Shown here: piece by piece, positions 7,190 through 16,113 of the stretch
Layout: each line of letters starts with the position of its first letter
Numbering within the stretch: the stretch's first letter is position 1
DNA from: JBGLNJ01 sp964353405
GTDB taxonomy: Bacteria; Chloroflexota; Anaerolineae; Fen-1058
NCBI GenBank assembly: GCA_964353405.1
Contig: CAYGWJ010000287.1
Coordinates: forward strand, 1-16,687
Reading direction: 5' to 3'
Length of the DNA: 16,687 bases
Made by a program: the position numbers and the translations under genes
The notes under the pieces: model-generated
Database searches by the model: none
The model's input: the letters and a program-made list of their open reading frames with translations, nothing else
Told to the model about the DNA's origin: nothing

Positions 7190-8944
7190 ATGAACCACCT
7201 CGAAACTGAAATCCTCGTCATCGGCGGCGGCGCGACGGGCACCGGCGTTGCCTGGGATGCGGCGCTGCGCGGTTTTCGCGTCGTGCTCGTCGAAAAGCGC
7301 GACCTGACCCACGGCACGACGGGCCGCTATCACGGTCTGTTGCACAGCGGCGGGCGCTACGTGGTCAAAGATCCGCAGAGCGCCGTCGAGTGCATTGCCG
7401 AAAACCGCATCCTGCGGAAAACGCACACTCACTGCATCGAAGATACGGGCGGCTTTTTCGTCGTCACACCGGAAGATGAAGGCCCCTACCCTGACCAGTT
7501 CCAAGCCGCTTGCCAGAAAACGGGCGTGCCGTGCAACGAAATCCCGGTGGTCGAGGCGCGCAAGCGCGAGCCGCTGCTCAACCCGCGCATCAGCCGCGTG
7601 TTTGCCGTGCCGGATGGCTCCGCCGACAGCTTTCTGGCGACGCATGCCACGGCCCAGGCGGCGCAAATCGCCGGAGCGCAAATCCTGACTTACCATCAAG
7701 TGGTGAGCCTGATGGTCGAAGGACGCGAAGGCAACCAACGCATTGTCGGCGCCAAGGTACGGGACGTCGCACATGGCGAGGACCTGGAAATCCGCGCCGA
7801 CATGACCATCAATGCTTCCGGCGCGTGGGCGGGATTGATTGCCAAGACAGCGGGCCTCACCGTCAACGTCATCCCCGGCAAAGGCACCATGCTGGCAATG
7901 AATCATCGCGTCTGCAACACCGTCATCAATCGCTGCAAGATGCCCAGCGATGGCGACATCATCGTGCCGATTCACACCATCGCCGTCATCGGCACCACCG
8001 ACGAGCGCGTGTCCGACCCGGAGAATCTGACGACCGAGCCATGGGAAGTCGAGTTATTGCTCCAGGAAGGCGACAAGCTCATCCCCGGCATCAGCCAGGC
8101 GCGCGTGGTGCGCTCGTGGGCCGGCGTGCGCCCGCTGTATCAAGAAGGTTACGGCGGCGCAAGCCGGGAGGCCACCCGCGCGTTCACGCTGCTCGACCAC
8201 AGAACGCGCGATAGAGTGTGGGGCTTGCTCACCATTATTGGCGGCAAGTGGACCACGTTTCGCTTGATGGCGGAAAAGACAGTAGACAAAGCCTGCGAGC
8301 AGATCGGCATCCGCAAGCCGTGCGTCACGGCGACCACGACTGTGCCCGGCGTCGAGCAGGGCCATTACTGGCTGGGCCATCGTCTGCACGAAGTCGAAGA
8401 GCATCACCTGCAGAGCGAGCTGGTCTGCGAGTGTGAGCTGGTCACACGCGCGATGCTGGAAAATGCCGTGCGCAACAATCCCACGCTCACACTTGACGAC
8501 CTGCGCCGCGATGTGCGCTTGGGGATGGGGCCGTGCCAGGGCGGGTTCTGCACGTATCGGGCCGCTGGAATTTTGCACGAGATGTCAAGGGACGAAGGAC
8601 GAAAGACGGAGGACGACGGCGCAGCGTGGAACGTGGCGTACTTGCAGTCGCCCGCTCACAACGTCGGAGGTCAGTCGCCGTCGGTCGTCGGTCATCGGTC
8701 AACCGTCGCTAACGCCAATTTACTGCTGCGTGATTTTCTGCAGGAGCGCTGGAAAGGTCTGACGCCTATCCTGTGGGGACGGCAATTAAAGCAAGAGCGG
8801 CTGGACGAGTTGATTTATCTGAGCTTGATGAACGCCGATCACCTGCCGGACCAAGACCTGAGCAGCCCCATGACAGATTTCTACGCTGGCAAGACCTCCG
8901 AGACCGAGACATCCAAGATCACCGACGAGGCTTCCCATGCTTGA
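7190..8944 (+). CDS. glpA: Anaerobic glycerol-3-phosphate dehydrogenase subunit A
   Basis: The catalytic FAD subunit oxidises glycerol-3-phosphate to dihydroxyacetone phosphate and passes electrons on through GlpB and GlpC. The start at ATG 7190 has AAGGA at 7179-7183. The FAD-binding Rossmann motif is IGGGATGTG (11-19), followed by GRYHGLLHSGGRY (45-57). The C-terminal BFD-like [2Fe-2S] domain shows CEC (C413, C415) and CQGGFC (C449, C454). The conserved tail FLQERWKGLTPILWG follows. At 584 aa it is about 42 residues longer than E. coli GlpA. The extra length maps to residues about 466-507, between the [2Fe-2S] domain and the tail, where the DNA is a low-complexity repeat in frame. The last 8 nt overlap glpB. 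The partner kinase gene glpK is separated from this gene by the McrBC-like block. Confidence 0.95.
   Translation: MNHLETEILVIGGGATGTGVAWDAALRGFRVVLVEKRDLTHGTTGRYHGLLHSGGRYVVKDPQSAVECIAENRILRKTHTHCIEDTGGFFVVTPEDEGPYPDQFQAACQKTGVPCNEIPVVEARKREPLLNPRISRVFAVPDGSADSFLATHATAQAAQIAGAQILTYHQVVSLMVEGREGNQRIVGAKVRDVAHGEDLEIRADMTINASGAWAGLIAKTAGLTVNVIPGKGTMLAMNHRVCNTVINRCKMPSDGDIIVPIHTIAVIGTTDERVSDPENLTTEPWEVELLLQEGDKLIPGISQARVVRSWAGVRPLYQEGYGGASREATRAFTLLDHRTRDRVWGLLTIIGGKWTTFRLMAEKTVDKACEQIGIRKPCVTATTTVPGVEQGHYWLGHRLHEVEEHHLQSELVCECELVTRAMLENAVRNNPTLTLDDLRRDVRLGMGPCQGGFCTYRAAGILHEMSRDEGRKTEDDGAAWNVAYLQSPAHNVGGQSPSVVGHRSTVANANLLLRDFLQERWKGLTPILWGRQLKQERLDELIYLSLMNADHLPDQDLSSPMTDFYAGKTSETETSKITDEASHA
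8584..8712 (+). repeat. Repeat-like insertion inside glpA
   Basis: Two low-complexity blocks lie here. The first is a run of GACGAA/GACGGA units (8589-8619). The second is a run of GTCGGTCGTCGGTCATCGGTC type (8678-8700). They are roughly inverted relative to each other (GACGACGG near 8612-8619 against CCGTCGGTCGTC near 8678-8689). Such units resemble dispersed intergenic repeats of Chloroflexota. The pentamer GTCAA occurs at both edges (8584-8588 and 8698-8702) and could be a target-site duplication; copy distance is 114 bp, exactly 38 codons, so the glpA frame is kept. Confidence 0.6.
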
Positions 8945-10196
8945 CCTCATCATCATCGGCGCCGGATTGACCGGCCTCATGGCCGCTTACACCGCAGCTA
9001 AAGCGGGACGGCAAGTCAAGCTCATCGCCAAAGGCTTGGGCGCGACACATTGGAGCGCCGGCACGATTGACGTGCTAGGCTACTATCCTGACGAGCGCAC
9101 ACTCGTCGAGCATCCACTGCAGACCATTCAAGAGTTGGTCAAGGCCCAGCCTCAGCACCCTTTTGCATTGTTGGATGAGACAGAGTTAAAAGACACGTTG
9201 CAGGCTTTTGCGTCTCTGGCAAAGGAAATCGGCCTGCCGTATCTGGGCAACGCCGATACGAATCTAGCCTTGCCCTCACCCGTCGGCGCCATGCGGCCAG
9301 CCTGGCTGGCTCCACAAGCGCAGATCACAGGCGACCTGAGTCGTGACGAACCGATGCTCATCGTCGGCTTGCGCGGCATGCGCGATTTCTTTCCAGAGCT
9401 GATCGCCGAGAATTTGCGCAAGCAAGGCCATGCAGCGCGCGCCGCGTTCCTGCCGCTTGACCTCATCACCGACCGGCGCGACAGCAACACGGTTCAACTG
9501 GCGAATGGCCTGGATGCCCCGACCCGTCGAGCAAAACTGGCCGCCGAATTAATAAAGCTCGTTCAACCCGGCGAGCGGGTTGGCCTGCCTGCGATTCTGG
9601 GCATGGCGGAACACACCGCCGTGATGAGAGAACTGCAGGCCACCCTCGGCGCAGCCGTCTTTGAAATTCCAACGTTGCCGCCGAGCGTGCCGGGCATCCG
9701 CCTCACCACAGCCCTGCGCCGCAGAGTTGAAGAGCTGGGTGTGCGCGTCGAAGTCAACATGGACGTCAAAGGCTTTCATGCCGAGAACGGGCGCATCGCC
9801 TGGATCGAAAGCGACGCGAGCGCGCGTCCCCTCAAGCATCGCGCCGACCACTTTCTACTGGCGACCGGAGGCATCCTGGGTGGCGGCATCATGACCGACC
9901 ACACAGGCCACGGCTGGGAAGTCGTTTTCAATCTGCCGTTGGTCCTGCCGGAAAACCGCGCTGTGTGGTTCCGCACTCGATTTTTCGATCCGGCCGGGCA
10001 TCCGATTTTTTCCAGCGGCGTGCAGGTCAACCGCCAGTTCCAGCCGGTGGACTCGACCGGCTCGCCGCTGTATGCCAACGTCTTTGCTGCAGGCGGTATC
10101 CTGGCACACGCCGATCCGATTCAAGAACGCAGTCTCGAGGGCATCGCGATTGCAACCGGCAGCGCGGCAGCGCGCCGACTGGCCGCTCATCACTAA
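8937..10196 (+). CDS. glpB: Anaerobic glycerol-3-phosphate dehydrogenase subunit B
   Basis: The 419-aa flavoprotein subunit links GlpA to the membrane-anchoring iron-sulfur subunit GlpC. It opens with a dinucleotide-binding motif, LIIIGAGLTGLMAAYTAAKAG (4-24 region), followed by THWSAGTIDVLGYY (37-50), the family's hallmark. It ends with a second nucleotide-binding segment, LYANVFAAGGILA and then EGIAIATGSAAA. The length equals that of the family (about 420). ATG 8937 overlaps the end of glpA by 8 nt, and GAGG (8927-8930) precedes it, indicating translational coupling. glpC starts 21 bp downstream. Confidence 0.95.
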   Translation: MLDLIIIGAGLTGLMAAYTAAKAGRQVKLIAKGLGATHWSAGTIDVLGYYPDERTLVEHPLQTIQELVKAQPQHPFALLDETELKDTLQAFASLAKEIGLPYLGNADTNLALPSPVGAMRPAWLAPQAQITGDLSRDEPMLIVGLRGMRDFFPELIAENLRKQGHAARAAFLPLDLITDRRDSNTVQLANGLDAPTRRAKLAAELIKLVQPGERVGLPAILGMAEHTAVMRELQATLGAAVFEIPTLPPSVPGIRLTTALRRRVEELGVRVEVNMDVKGFHAENGRIAWIESDASARPLKHRADHFLLATGGILGGGIMTDHTGHGWEVVFNLPLVLPENRAVWFRTRFFDPAGHPIFSSGVQVNRQFQPVDSTGSPLYANVFAAGGILAHADPIQERSLEGIAIATGSAAARRLAAHH

Positions 10197-10217
10197 CGAC
10201 TTGCACTGGGGTTCAAC

Positions 10218-11489
10218 ATGCATACCGTTTCCTGGCATTCTGTCAGCGCCACACTGGATGAATGTATCAAGTGCAATATCTGCACGAGCTACTGCCCCGT
10301 CGCCGCAGTGACGGATAAATTCCCCGGCCCCAAGTATGTCGGGCCGCAGGCGCAGCGCTTTCGAGAAATCGGCCAGGTCCACACGCCCGATCACTCGGTG
10401 GATTATTGCTCCGCCTGCCGCGTGTGCAACGAGGTCTGCCCGACCGGCGTCAAGATTGCCGAAATCAACGCGCGGGCTAAAGCGCAAATCGTCAAGGATA
10501 AGGGCCTCCCGCTGCGCAACTGGTTCCTCGGCCGCAACGAGATGCTGGGCAAGATCGGCAGCCTGGCGCCGCAGTTGGCAAATCTGGGGATGCACAACCC
10601 GATCAGCCGATACCTGGCCGAAAAGGTCATGGGGATCGCGCGTCACGCGCCCATCCCGCACTGGAGCACTAAAGGCACGTTCGAGTCGTGGTTCAAGCGC
10701 ACGCCAGGCCAGCGACTGAAATCTGACAAGAAGGTCGTCTACTTTCACGGCTGCTCGACCGAGTACTATGAGCCGTGCGTGGGCCAAGCGGCGGTGGCGG
10801 TGTTGGAGCACAACGGCTATCAAGTGATCGTGCCGCCGCAAAACTGCTGCGGCCTGCCCATGCTGAACAATGGCGAGTTTCCCGCCGCTGAAAAACTCTA
10901 TCGCCAGAACCTGGCTCACTTTATACCCTACGCGGACAAGGGCTATCCTATCGTGGGCACGAGTATCAGTTGCGTCCTCGTTTTGCGCGAAGAAGCCTCC
11001 GAGATGCTCGACCTCGAAAACGACGAGACGCATCGCTTCAAGGTCGCGATGTGGGATATGATGGAGTTCCTGCGCGAGTTGAATGACAACGGCGAATTGA
11101 ATGGCGAGTTCAGCGCGCAGAACACGCCGAGGGTGCTGCCCTATCATGTCTCGTGCCAGACGCGGGCTCATCGCATGGGCCGGCCCGCTCTGGACGTGAT
11201 GACACTTATCCCAGGTCTGGACATCCGCGAAGGCCACGCCCGGTGTTGCGGTCTGGCGGGCACGTATGGCTACAAAGCGGAAAAGTACGACATTGCGATG
11301 AAGGTAGGCCAGGAAGCGTTCGACTTTATTAATGACCAGGGGCCAGAGGCGCGCATGGTTGTATCTGATTCAGAGATTTGCCGCTGGCAGTTGCAGCATG
11401 GCACCGGCAAGCCCGCTCGTCACGCGGTCGAGGTGCTGGCGGCGGCGTATGGATTGTATGATTTGGACGAGCGGCGGCTCTTCGAATGA
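10218..11489 (+). CDS. glpC: Anaerobic glycerol-3-phosphate dehydrogenase subunit C
   Basis: The 423-aa iron-sulfur subunit carries electrons from GlpAB to the quinone pool and tethers the complex to the membrane. Two ferredoxin-type 4Fe-4S motifs are present: CIKCNICTSYCP (C16, C19, C22, C26) and CSACRVCNEVCP (C64, C67, C70, C74). Two CCG domains follow, with NCCGLP (C210, C211) and RCCGLAG (C343, C344), as in heterodisulfide-reductase-type subunits. There is no transmembrane helix, as expected for GlpC. The ribosome-binding site is weak (GGGG, 10208-10211), and the gene is probably translated as part of the glpABC transcript. No clear terminator is seen after the TGA; the next promoter begins 26 bp on. 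Confidence 0.95.
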   Translation: MHTVSWHSVSATLDECIKCNICTSYCPVAAVTDKFPGPKYVGPQAQRFREIGQVHTPDHSVDYCSACRVCNEVCPTGVKIAEINARAKAQIVKDKGLPLRNWFLGRNEMLGKIGSLAPQLANLGMHNPISRYLAEKVMGIARHAPIPHWSTKGTFESWFKRTPGQRLKSDKKVVYFHGCSTEYYEPCVGQAAVAVLEHNGYQVIVPPQNCCGLPMLNNGEFPAAEKLYRQNLAHFIPYADKGYPIVGTSISCVLVLREEASEMLDLENDETHRFKVAMWDMMEFLRELNDNGELNGEFSAQNTPRVLPYHVSCQTRAHRMGRPALDVMTLIPGLDIREGHARCCGLAGTYGYKAEKYDIAMKVGQEAFDFINDQGPEARMVVSDSEICRWQLQHGTGKPARHAVEVLAAAYGLYDLDERRLFE

Positions 11490-11514
11490 ATCACATCTGG
11501 ACCGCGTTGCGCGT

Positions 11515-11542
11515 TTGACATCCGCCGCTTTTTCGGTATAGT
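11515..11542 (+). promoter_or_regulatory. Strong promoter giving a probably leaderless mRNA
   Basis: TTGACA (11515-11520), a 16-bp spacer and TATAGT (11537-11542) make the best sigma-70-type promoter in the window. The ATG of the downstream gene begins at 11549, only 6 nt after the -10 box, so the expected transcription start coincides with the start codon. No ribosome-binding site is present between them. Confidence 0.75.
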
Positions 11543-11548
11543 TGCCGC

Positions 11549-13903
11549 ATGGTCAAGTCACGCTTGCCAGCGCTGCTCGGCCTTATCCTGGTGATCGTGA
11601 CCGCGCTGGCCTGCAACACTAGATTTCCACAAAGTATCGCAACACCACCGCCCGGCACGCCCGTCGCACTTGCCACGCGCGCCGTCACGACAACCCACAC
11701 GCCGCCTGCGACTGAAACCGCCACCAGCACGCCGACGCCCACGCCGACTCCCACACCATTGCCAGCGGTCCGCCTGGAACATGCCGGGCGCGCCATGTTC
11801 AACGGAGACTATGACACCGCCCGGCTGGAATACACAGCCGTGGTGAGCAGTTCTGCCTCCATAGACGATACCCGCGCGGCACAATTGGGCCTTGCCAAAG
11901 CAAAACTCTACGCGGATGATCCATCCGCCGCCGACACATTGCTGGCATTCGCCAACAGCTTTCCCGGCGATGCGCGCGAGGCTGAAGCGTGGTTTCTGCT
12001 CGGCCAGGCTCGCATGAGCGCAGCGGATTACACCGGCGCGGTCGAGGCGTATCGGCAGTACCAAAAGCTGCGCGGCGACCTTGTCGCGGCGTACGTGAGC
12101 CAGCGTATAGGTGATGCGCTGCGCGCGGACAAAAAGCCGCAGGACGCCATCGAGGCGTACCGTACGGCGCTCACAGCGCCCTCGACCATTGCGCTCGATT
12201 TGCGTGAAAAGCTGGCAGGCGCTTACCTGGACACCGACGACCTGCCCTCCGCCCTGGCGCAATACGATGCGATTTTGTCTGTCGCCCAGTTCACCAGCTA
12301 CCGTTTGCGCATCCAGACACTCGCGGTCGAGGCGCTCGACGCAGCAGGTCAAACCAGGCTGGCTGATCCACGGCGGCTGTCCATCGTAGATGAATATGCC
12401 ACCGTCGCCGCAAATCAGTTGTCGTGTCCCTACTATTCCACCGATGCCTACAACGCGCTGGTGGCTCTCGTCGCCGACAACGTGCCGGTGGACGAATTCG
12501 AGCGCGGGCTGGTAGACTATTGCGAAGGGCAGTACGACCCGGCTTTGGCCGCGTTCACACGCGCGATTCAGGCCGGTCATCGCCTGGCAGAATCGCGTTA
12601 CTGGGCGGGGCTGGCTTTTCGTGCGCAAGGCGAGACGACCAGTGCTGTGCGACAATTCGATCTCATTTTGCAGAATTCCCCCGGCTCGAGCGTGTGGGGC
12701 CCGGCCTGGATGGAAAAGGGAAAGACCTACGCCATCACACAAGACCTGGCAACTGCCGCGAGCGTATACCGGGAGCTGGCAAGCCAATATCCAGGGCGCA
12801 AAGAAGCGCCCGAGGCCTGGTGGCGCGCGGCACTGGCTGCGCGCATGTCGGGCGACGTATCGGCGGCGCAAAGCGCCTGGGTGACGCTCACCGCCGACTA
12901 TCCCGCTTCGGACTGGACGGCGGCCGCATGGATGTGGCAGGGCAAAATCGCGCTGGCGCAAGGCGAGACTCTCACCGCCACGACCTTCTTTTCACGCGCA
13001 GCAGCGTTCGACCCGACGAGCTATTACGGCGTCCGCGCGGCCGAGTGGCTGCGGGGTGATGATATACCACTGCGGTCCGTCACGACCACGCTCATCTTTG
13101 ACGAAACCCAACAACGCACCGAGGCTGAAGCGTGGCTGGCCGCTCGACTGAGCATCAGCGACACGACGCAACTGCGCGGCCTGCGTGCCGATGTGGCCGC
13201 CACGCCGACCCTGCAGCGCGGGCGTGAGCTGGTCAAGCTCGAATTGCCGGCCGAAGCCGGTTACGAGTTCGATGCCGTTCGGACGACCTATCAAGGCGAC
13301 GCCCTGGCGCTCTATCAACTGGCGATTCTGTTCCGCGACATGGGCCTGTATCGCCAGTCCATCGCCGCCGCCGATGCCGTGATCCGCCTCAGCGGGACGA
13401 CCCTTGCCGATGCGCCGTCTTTTCTCGCTCGACTTGTCTATCCCACTCACTATGGCGACCTCGTCGTGCCGGAGGCGCAAGCGCGCAAGCTCGACCCGCT
13501 GCTGGTGTTTTCCGTCATGCGACAGGAAAGCCTCTTCGAGAGTCTGTCGTTTTCGACCGCCTCGGCACACGGGCTGATGCAGATCATACCCGCCACCGGC
13601 CAAGAGATTGCCAGCGCGCTGGGCTGGCCCAACTATTCTCGCACCGATCTTTACAAGCCCTATATCAGCATCAAGTTCGGGACGTACTATCTGGCCCGGC
13701 AGCGCGACGGGTTTGATGGCGACCTGTATGCCGCGCTGGCCGCGTACAACGGCGGCCCTGGCAACGCCGTTCGATGGAAGGCAGCGTCCGGCGGCGACCC
13801 GGATTTGTTTTACGAGACGGTCTCTTACAGCGAGACGCGCCTCTATATTCGCCGCATCAGCGAGTATTACGCCGTCTACAAGCAACTCTATGCCGTCAAA
13901 TGA
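11549..13903 (+). CDS. Lipoprotein lytic murein transglycosylase with TPR-like repeats
   Basis: A 784-aa exported protein similar in layout to Slt70: a helical repeat scaffold followed by an SLT catalytic domain that cleaves the MurNAc-GlcNAc bond of peptidoglycan. The N-terminus is a signal peptide with lipobox ALAC (C22), so it should be lipid-anchored. A Thr/Pro/Ala-rich linker with five consecutive Thr-Pro dipeptides follows (coding DNA 11729-11758). Tetratricopeptide-like helices fill about residues 75-620 (for example EAEAWFLLGQARMSAADYTG). The catalytic domain has the Glu660 of VMRQES, GLMQI (675-679) and AYNGG (732-736). The start codon lies at the expected transcription start of the promoter just upstream, and no ribosome-binding site precedes it. 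The S9 peptidase gene starts 30 bp after the stop and is probably cotranscribed. Confidence 0.92.
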   Translation: MVKSRLPALLGLILVIVTALACNTRFPQSIATPPPGTPVALATRAVTTTHTPPATETATSTPTPTPTPTPLPAVRLEHAGRAMFNGDYDTARLEYTAVVSSSASIDDTRAAQLGLAKAKLYADDPSAADTLLAFANSFPGDAREAEAWFLLGQARMSAADYTGAVEAYRQYQKLRGDLVAAYVSQRIGDALRADKKPQDAIEAYRTALTAPSTIALDLREKLAGAYLDTDDLPSALAQYDAILSVAQFTSYRLRIQTLAVEALDAAGQTRLADPRRLSIVDEYATVAANQLSCPYYSTDAYNALVALVADNVPVDEFERGLVDYCEGQYDPALAAFTRAIQAGHRLAESRYWAGLAFRAQGETTSAVRQFDLILQNSPGSSVWGPAWMEKGKTYAITQDLATAASVYRELASQYPGRKEAPEAWWRAALAARMSGDVSAAQSAWVTLTADYPASDWTAAAWMWQGKIALAQGETLTATTFFSRAAAFDPTSYYGVRAAEWLRGDDIPLRSVTTTLIFDETQQRTEAEAWLAARLSISDTTQLRGLRADVAATPTLQRGRELVKLELPAEAGYEFDAVRTTYQGDALALYQLAILFRDMGLYRQSIAAADAVIRLSGTTLADAPSFLARLVYPTHYGDLVVPEAQARKLDPLLVFSVMRQESLFESLSFSTASAHGLMQIIPATGQEIASALGWPNYSRTDLYKPYISIKFGTYYLARQRDGFDGDLYAALAAYNGGPGNAVRWKAASGGDPDLFYETVSYSETRLYIRRISEYYAVYKQLYAVK

Positions 13904-13933
13904 CCGACCCTGAAAATGAACCGGAGGAAACCC

Positions 13934-15940
13934 ATGCCCACCAGAACCAAACGTCACATCCAAGCAGAAGACTTGTATCGCCTGCAGCTCATCGGCGATT
14001 GCAAGCTCGCACCCGATGGCAAGCACATTGTCTTTGCCGTCAAGTGGGTGGAGCGCAAGACGGAAAAGAAATACTCGAACCTGTGGATTGTGCCCACCGA
14101 TGGCGGACGCGCGCGCCAGTTCACGTATGGCAAACAGTCCGACGGCCAGCCCAGGTGGTCGCCCGACGGCAAGCAGATTGCGTTCGTGTCCAATCGCGGC
14201 GACGAAAAGCAGCCGCAGATTTATCTCATCCCGGTTGACGGCGGCGAAGCGCATCCGCTCACCGACCTAAAGGGCGAAATTGGCGCGTTCGATTGGTCGC
14301 CCGACGGCAGACAGTTGGTCTGCCAGTTCCGCAAAAAAGATCAAGAAGAAGTCGAGCGCGAAAAGGACGAGCAGAAAAAGAAACTGGGCGTCGTGTCGCG
14401 CCGCGTCAACCGCGTGTTCTTCAAGCTGGACGGCGCGGGCTATTTGCCCAAGGAGCGCTGGCACATCTGGACGATCAACGCCCGCGACGGGCGCGCCAGG
14501 CCATTGACCGACAGCGACGTCTTGGACGAGCAAGAGCCGTGCTGGTCGCCCGATAGCAAGACGATTGCGTTCACGTCCAATCGCAATTCCGACCCGGATT
14601 TCAATCCCGACGCGTATGACCTGTACGTGATTCCGGCCTCGGGCGGCAAGATGACAAAGATCGAAACGCCGTTCGGCCCCAAGGGCCTGCCCAGCTTTTC
14701 GCCCGATGGCAAGCTGATCGCCTACATCGGTCACACGGGCCGCGCTGAAGGCTGGCGCAACGACAACCTCTGGGTCGTTCCAGCCAGCGGCGGCGGCGAA
14801 GCGCGCAACCTCACCGGCCAGTTTGATTTCCACGTTTCGAGCTGGACGATCAACGACACGGGCAGCCCGCCGATGGTTCGGCCCACCTGGTCAAAGGACA
14901 GCACGACGATTTACTTTCAGGTCTCGGAACACGGCAGCACGCTCCTGCGTTCCATCACGGCGCAGGGCGACAATCTGCAAGACATTATCAGCCAAGACGG
15001 CGTGGTGGGCGCGTTCGCCTTCGACCGCGATCAAAAGGCGCTGGGCTATTTCTTGGGGACCATGACGGATCCCGGTCAGGTGTGGGTGCGCGACATGGCC
15101 AGCGGCAAATCGCGCCAACTGACCCATCTCAATCAACCCCTCCTGCAATCCGTTGACCTGGGCGAGGTCGAAGAGGTCTGGTTCAAAGGCGCAGCGGGCA
15201 ACGACCTGCAAGGCTGGATTCTCAAGCCGCCCGGCTTCTACCCGAAAAAGAAATATCCGTCCATCCTCGAAATCCACGGCGGGCCGCAGGTGCAATACGG
15301 CCATCTGTTCATGCACGAGTTCTACTACTTCGCCGCGCATGGCTATGTCGTCTACTTTTCCAATCCGCGCGGCGGGCGCGGCTATGGACAAGAGCACACC
15401 AAGGCCATTCACAACGGCTGGGGCACGGTGGACTATCACGACCTGATGGCCTGGGCCGATTTCGTCCAAAAGAAGCCGTACATTGACAAGAAACGCATGG
15501 GGGTGACGGGCGGCAGTTACGGCGGCTATATGACCAACTGGATCATCGGGCACACCGATCGCTTCAAGGCGGCCGTGACGCAGCGCAGCGTGAGCAACCT
15601 CATCAGCATGTACGGCTCGAGCGATTTCAACTGGGCCTTTCAGGAAGAATTCAGCAATCTGCCGCCGTGGGACGACCTGGACAACTATTGGCAGCTCTCG
15701 CCCATGAAATATATCGGCAACGCCAAAACGCCGACGCTGGTAGTCCACAACGAGCAAGACCTGCGCTGCCCCATCGAGCAGGGCGAGCAGGTCTACGTGG
15801 CTCTCAAAAAGCTGGGCGTGGAAACCGAGATGGTGCGCTTCCCCGACGAGCCGCACGGCCTTTCCCGCGAGGGCCGCACCGACCGCCGCATCGAGCGGCT
15901 GAACAGTATCCTGGGTTGGTTCGACCGGCACTTGAAGTAG
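13934..15940 (+). CDS. S9-family prolyl oligopeptidase / acylaminoacyl-peptidase
   Basis: A 668-aa serine peptidase acting on short peptides, probably cytoplasmic since no signal peptide is seen. ATG 13934 is chosen over an in-frame ATG at 13916 because GGAGG (13923-13927) lies 6 nt upstream. The N-terminal part is a beta-propeller of PD40/WD40-like blades, with repeated 'W/FSPDGKxI' units (for example WSPDGKQIAFVSN). A charged Glu/Lys helical insertion near residues 135-152 is typical for this subfamily. The C-terminal alpha/beta-hydrolase domain has the nucleophile in GGSYGG (Ser528), Asp609 in NEQDLRCP and His641 in EPHGLSREGR, giving a complete Ser-Asp-His triad. It follows the transglycosylase by 30 bp, so cotranscription is likely. 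Exact substrate specificity cannot be read from the sequence. Confidence 0.93.
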   Translation: MPTRTKRHIQAEDLYRLQLIGDCKLAPDGKHIVFAVKWVERKTEKKYSNLWIVPTDGGRARQFTYGKQSDGQPRWSPDGKQIAFVSNRGDEKQPQIYLIPVDGGEAHPLTDLKGEIGAFDWSPDGRQLVCQFRKKDQEEVEREKDEQKKKLGVVSRRVNRVFFKLDGAGYLPKERWHIWTINARDGRARPLTDSDVLDEQEPCWSPDSKTIAFTSNRNSDPDFNPDAYDLYVIPASGGKMTKIETPFGPKGLPSFSPDGKLIAYIGHTGRAEGWRNDNLWVVPASGGGEARNLTGQFDFHVSSWTINDTGSPPMVRPTWSKDSTTIYFQVSEHGSTLLRSITAQGDNLQDIISQDGVVGAFAFDRDQKALGYFLGTMTDPGQVWVRDMASGKSRQLTHLNQPLLQSVDLGEVEEVWFKGAAGNDLQGWILKPPGFYPKKKYPSILEIHGGPQVQYGHLFMHEFYYFAAHGYVVYFSNPRGGRGYGQEHTKAIHNGWGTVDYHDLMAWADFVQKKPYIDKKRMGVTGGSYGGYMTNWIIGHTDRFKAAVTQRSVSNLISMYGSSDFNWAFQEEFSNLPPWDDLDNYWQLSPMKYIGNAKTPTLVVHNEQDLRCPIEQGEQVYVALKKLGVETEMVRFPDEPHGLSREGRTDRRIERLNSILGWFDRHLK

Positions 15941-15988
15941 GCCACATTTGAGCAGGCATACAGTTCTTCCCTCGCCGCGCCAGTGACA

Positions 15989-16012
15989 CCGACAGGCCCG
16001 ACACAACCGACA
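15989..16012. repeat. Three CCGACA units at 9-bp spacing
   Basis: CCGACA occurs at 15989, 15998 and 16007, exactly 9 bp apart, in the gap after the S9 gene. The units resemble the GGTCGTC/GACCGAC-type low-complexity DNA inserted in glpA. No terminator with a T run is visible after the peptidase gene. The rest of 15941-16040 holds nothing I recognise. Confidence 0.5.
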
Positions 16013-16044
16013 TGACCTGGTGACTACCCACAACTACGTGGAGT

Positions 16045-16082
16045 CCTCAACTTGTTGAGGCAGTGGCCCGAACAAGTTCGGG
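16045..16082. promoter_or_regulatory. Pair of operator-like palindromes upstream of the PIN gene
   Basis: CCTCAACTTGTTGAGG (16045-16060) and CCCGAACAAGTTCGGG (16067-16082) are each 7-bp inverted repeats around a 2-bp centre. The second, read on the other strand, is CCCGAACTTGTTCGGG, so both share the pattern CCnnAACTTGTTnnGG in opposite orientation. Their centres are 22 bp apart, about two helical turns. A 2-nt loop is too tight for a normal RNA hairpin, which favours a protein-binding site. A direct repeat GGAGTCC (16040-16046 and 16081-16087) frames them. Confidence 0.55.
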
Positions 16083-16113
16083 AGTCCGATAAGATGTGGA
16101 TAATCACCAGGAC

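Noticed and set aside
9855..11237. Long minus-strand open frame opposite glpB/glpC (also similar ones at 11558-12961, 12992-14254 and 14891-16033)
   Set aside because: These mirror GC-rich coding genes whose products are clearly recognised; their translations show no family motifs.
15941..16040. A terminator after the S9 peptidase gene
   Set aside because: No GC-rich stem followed by a T run could be found.
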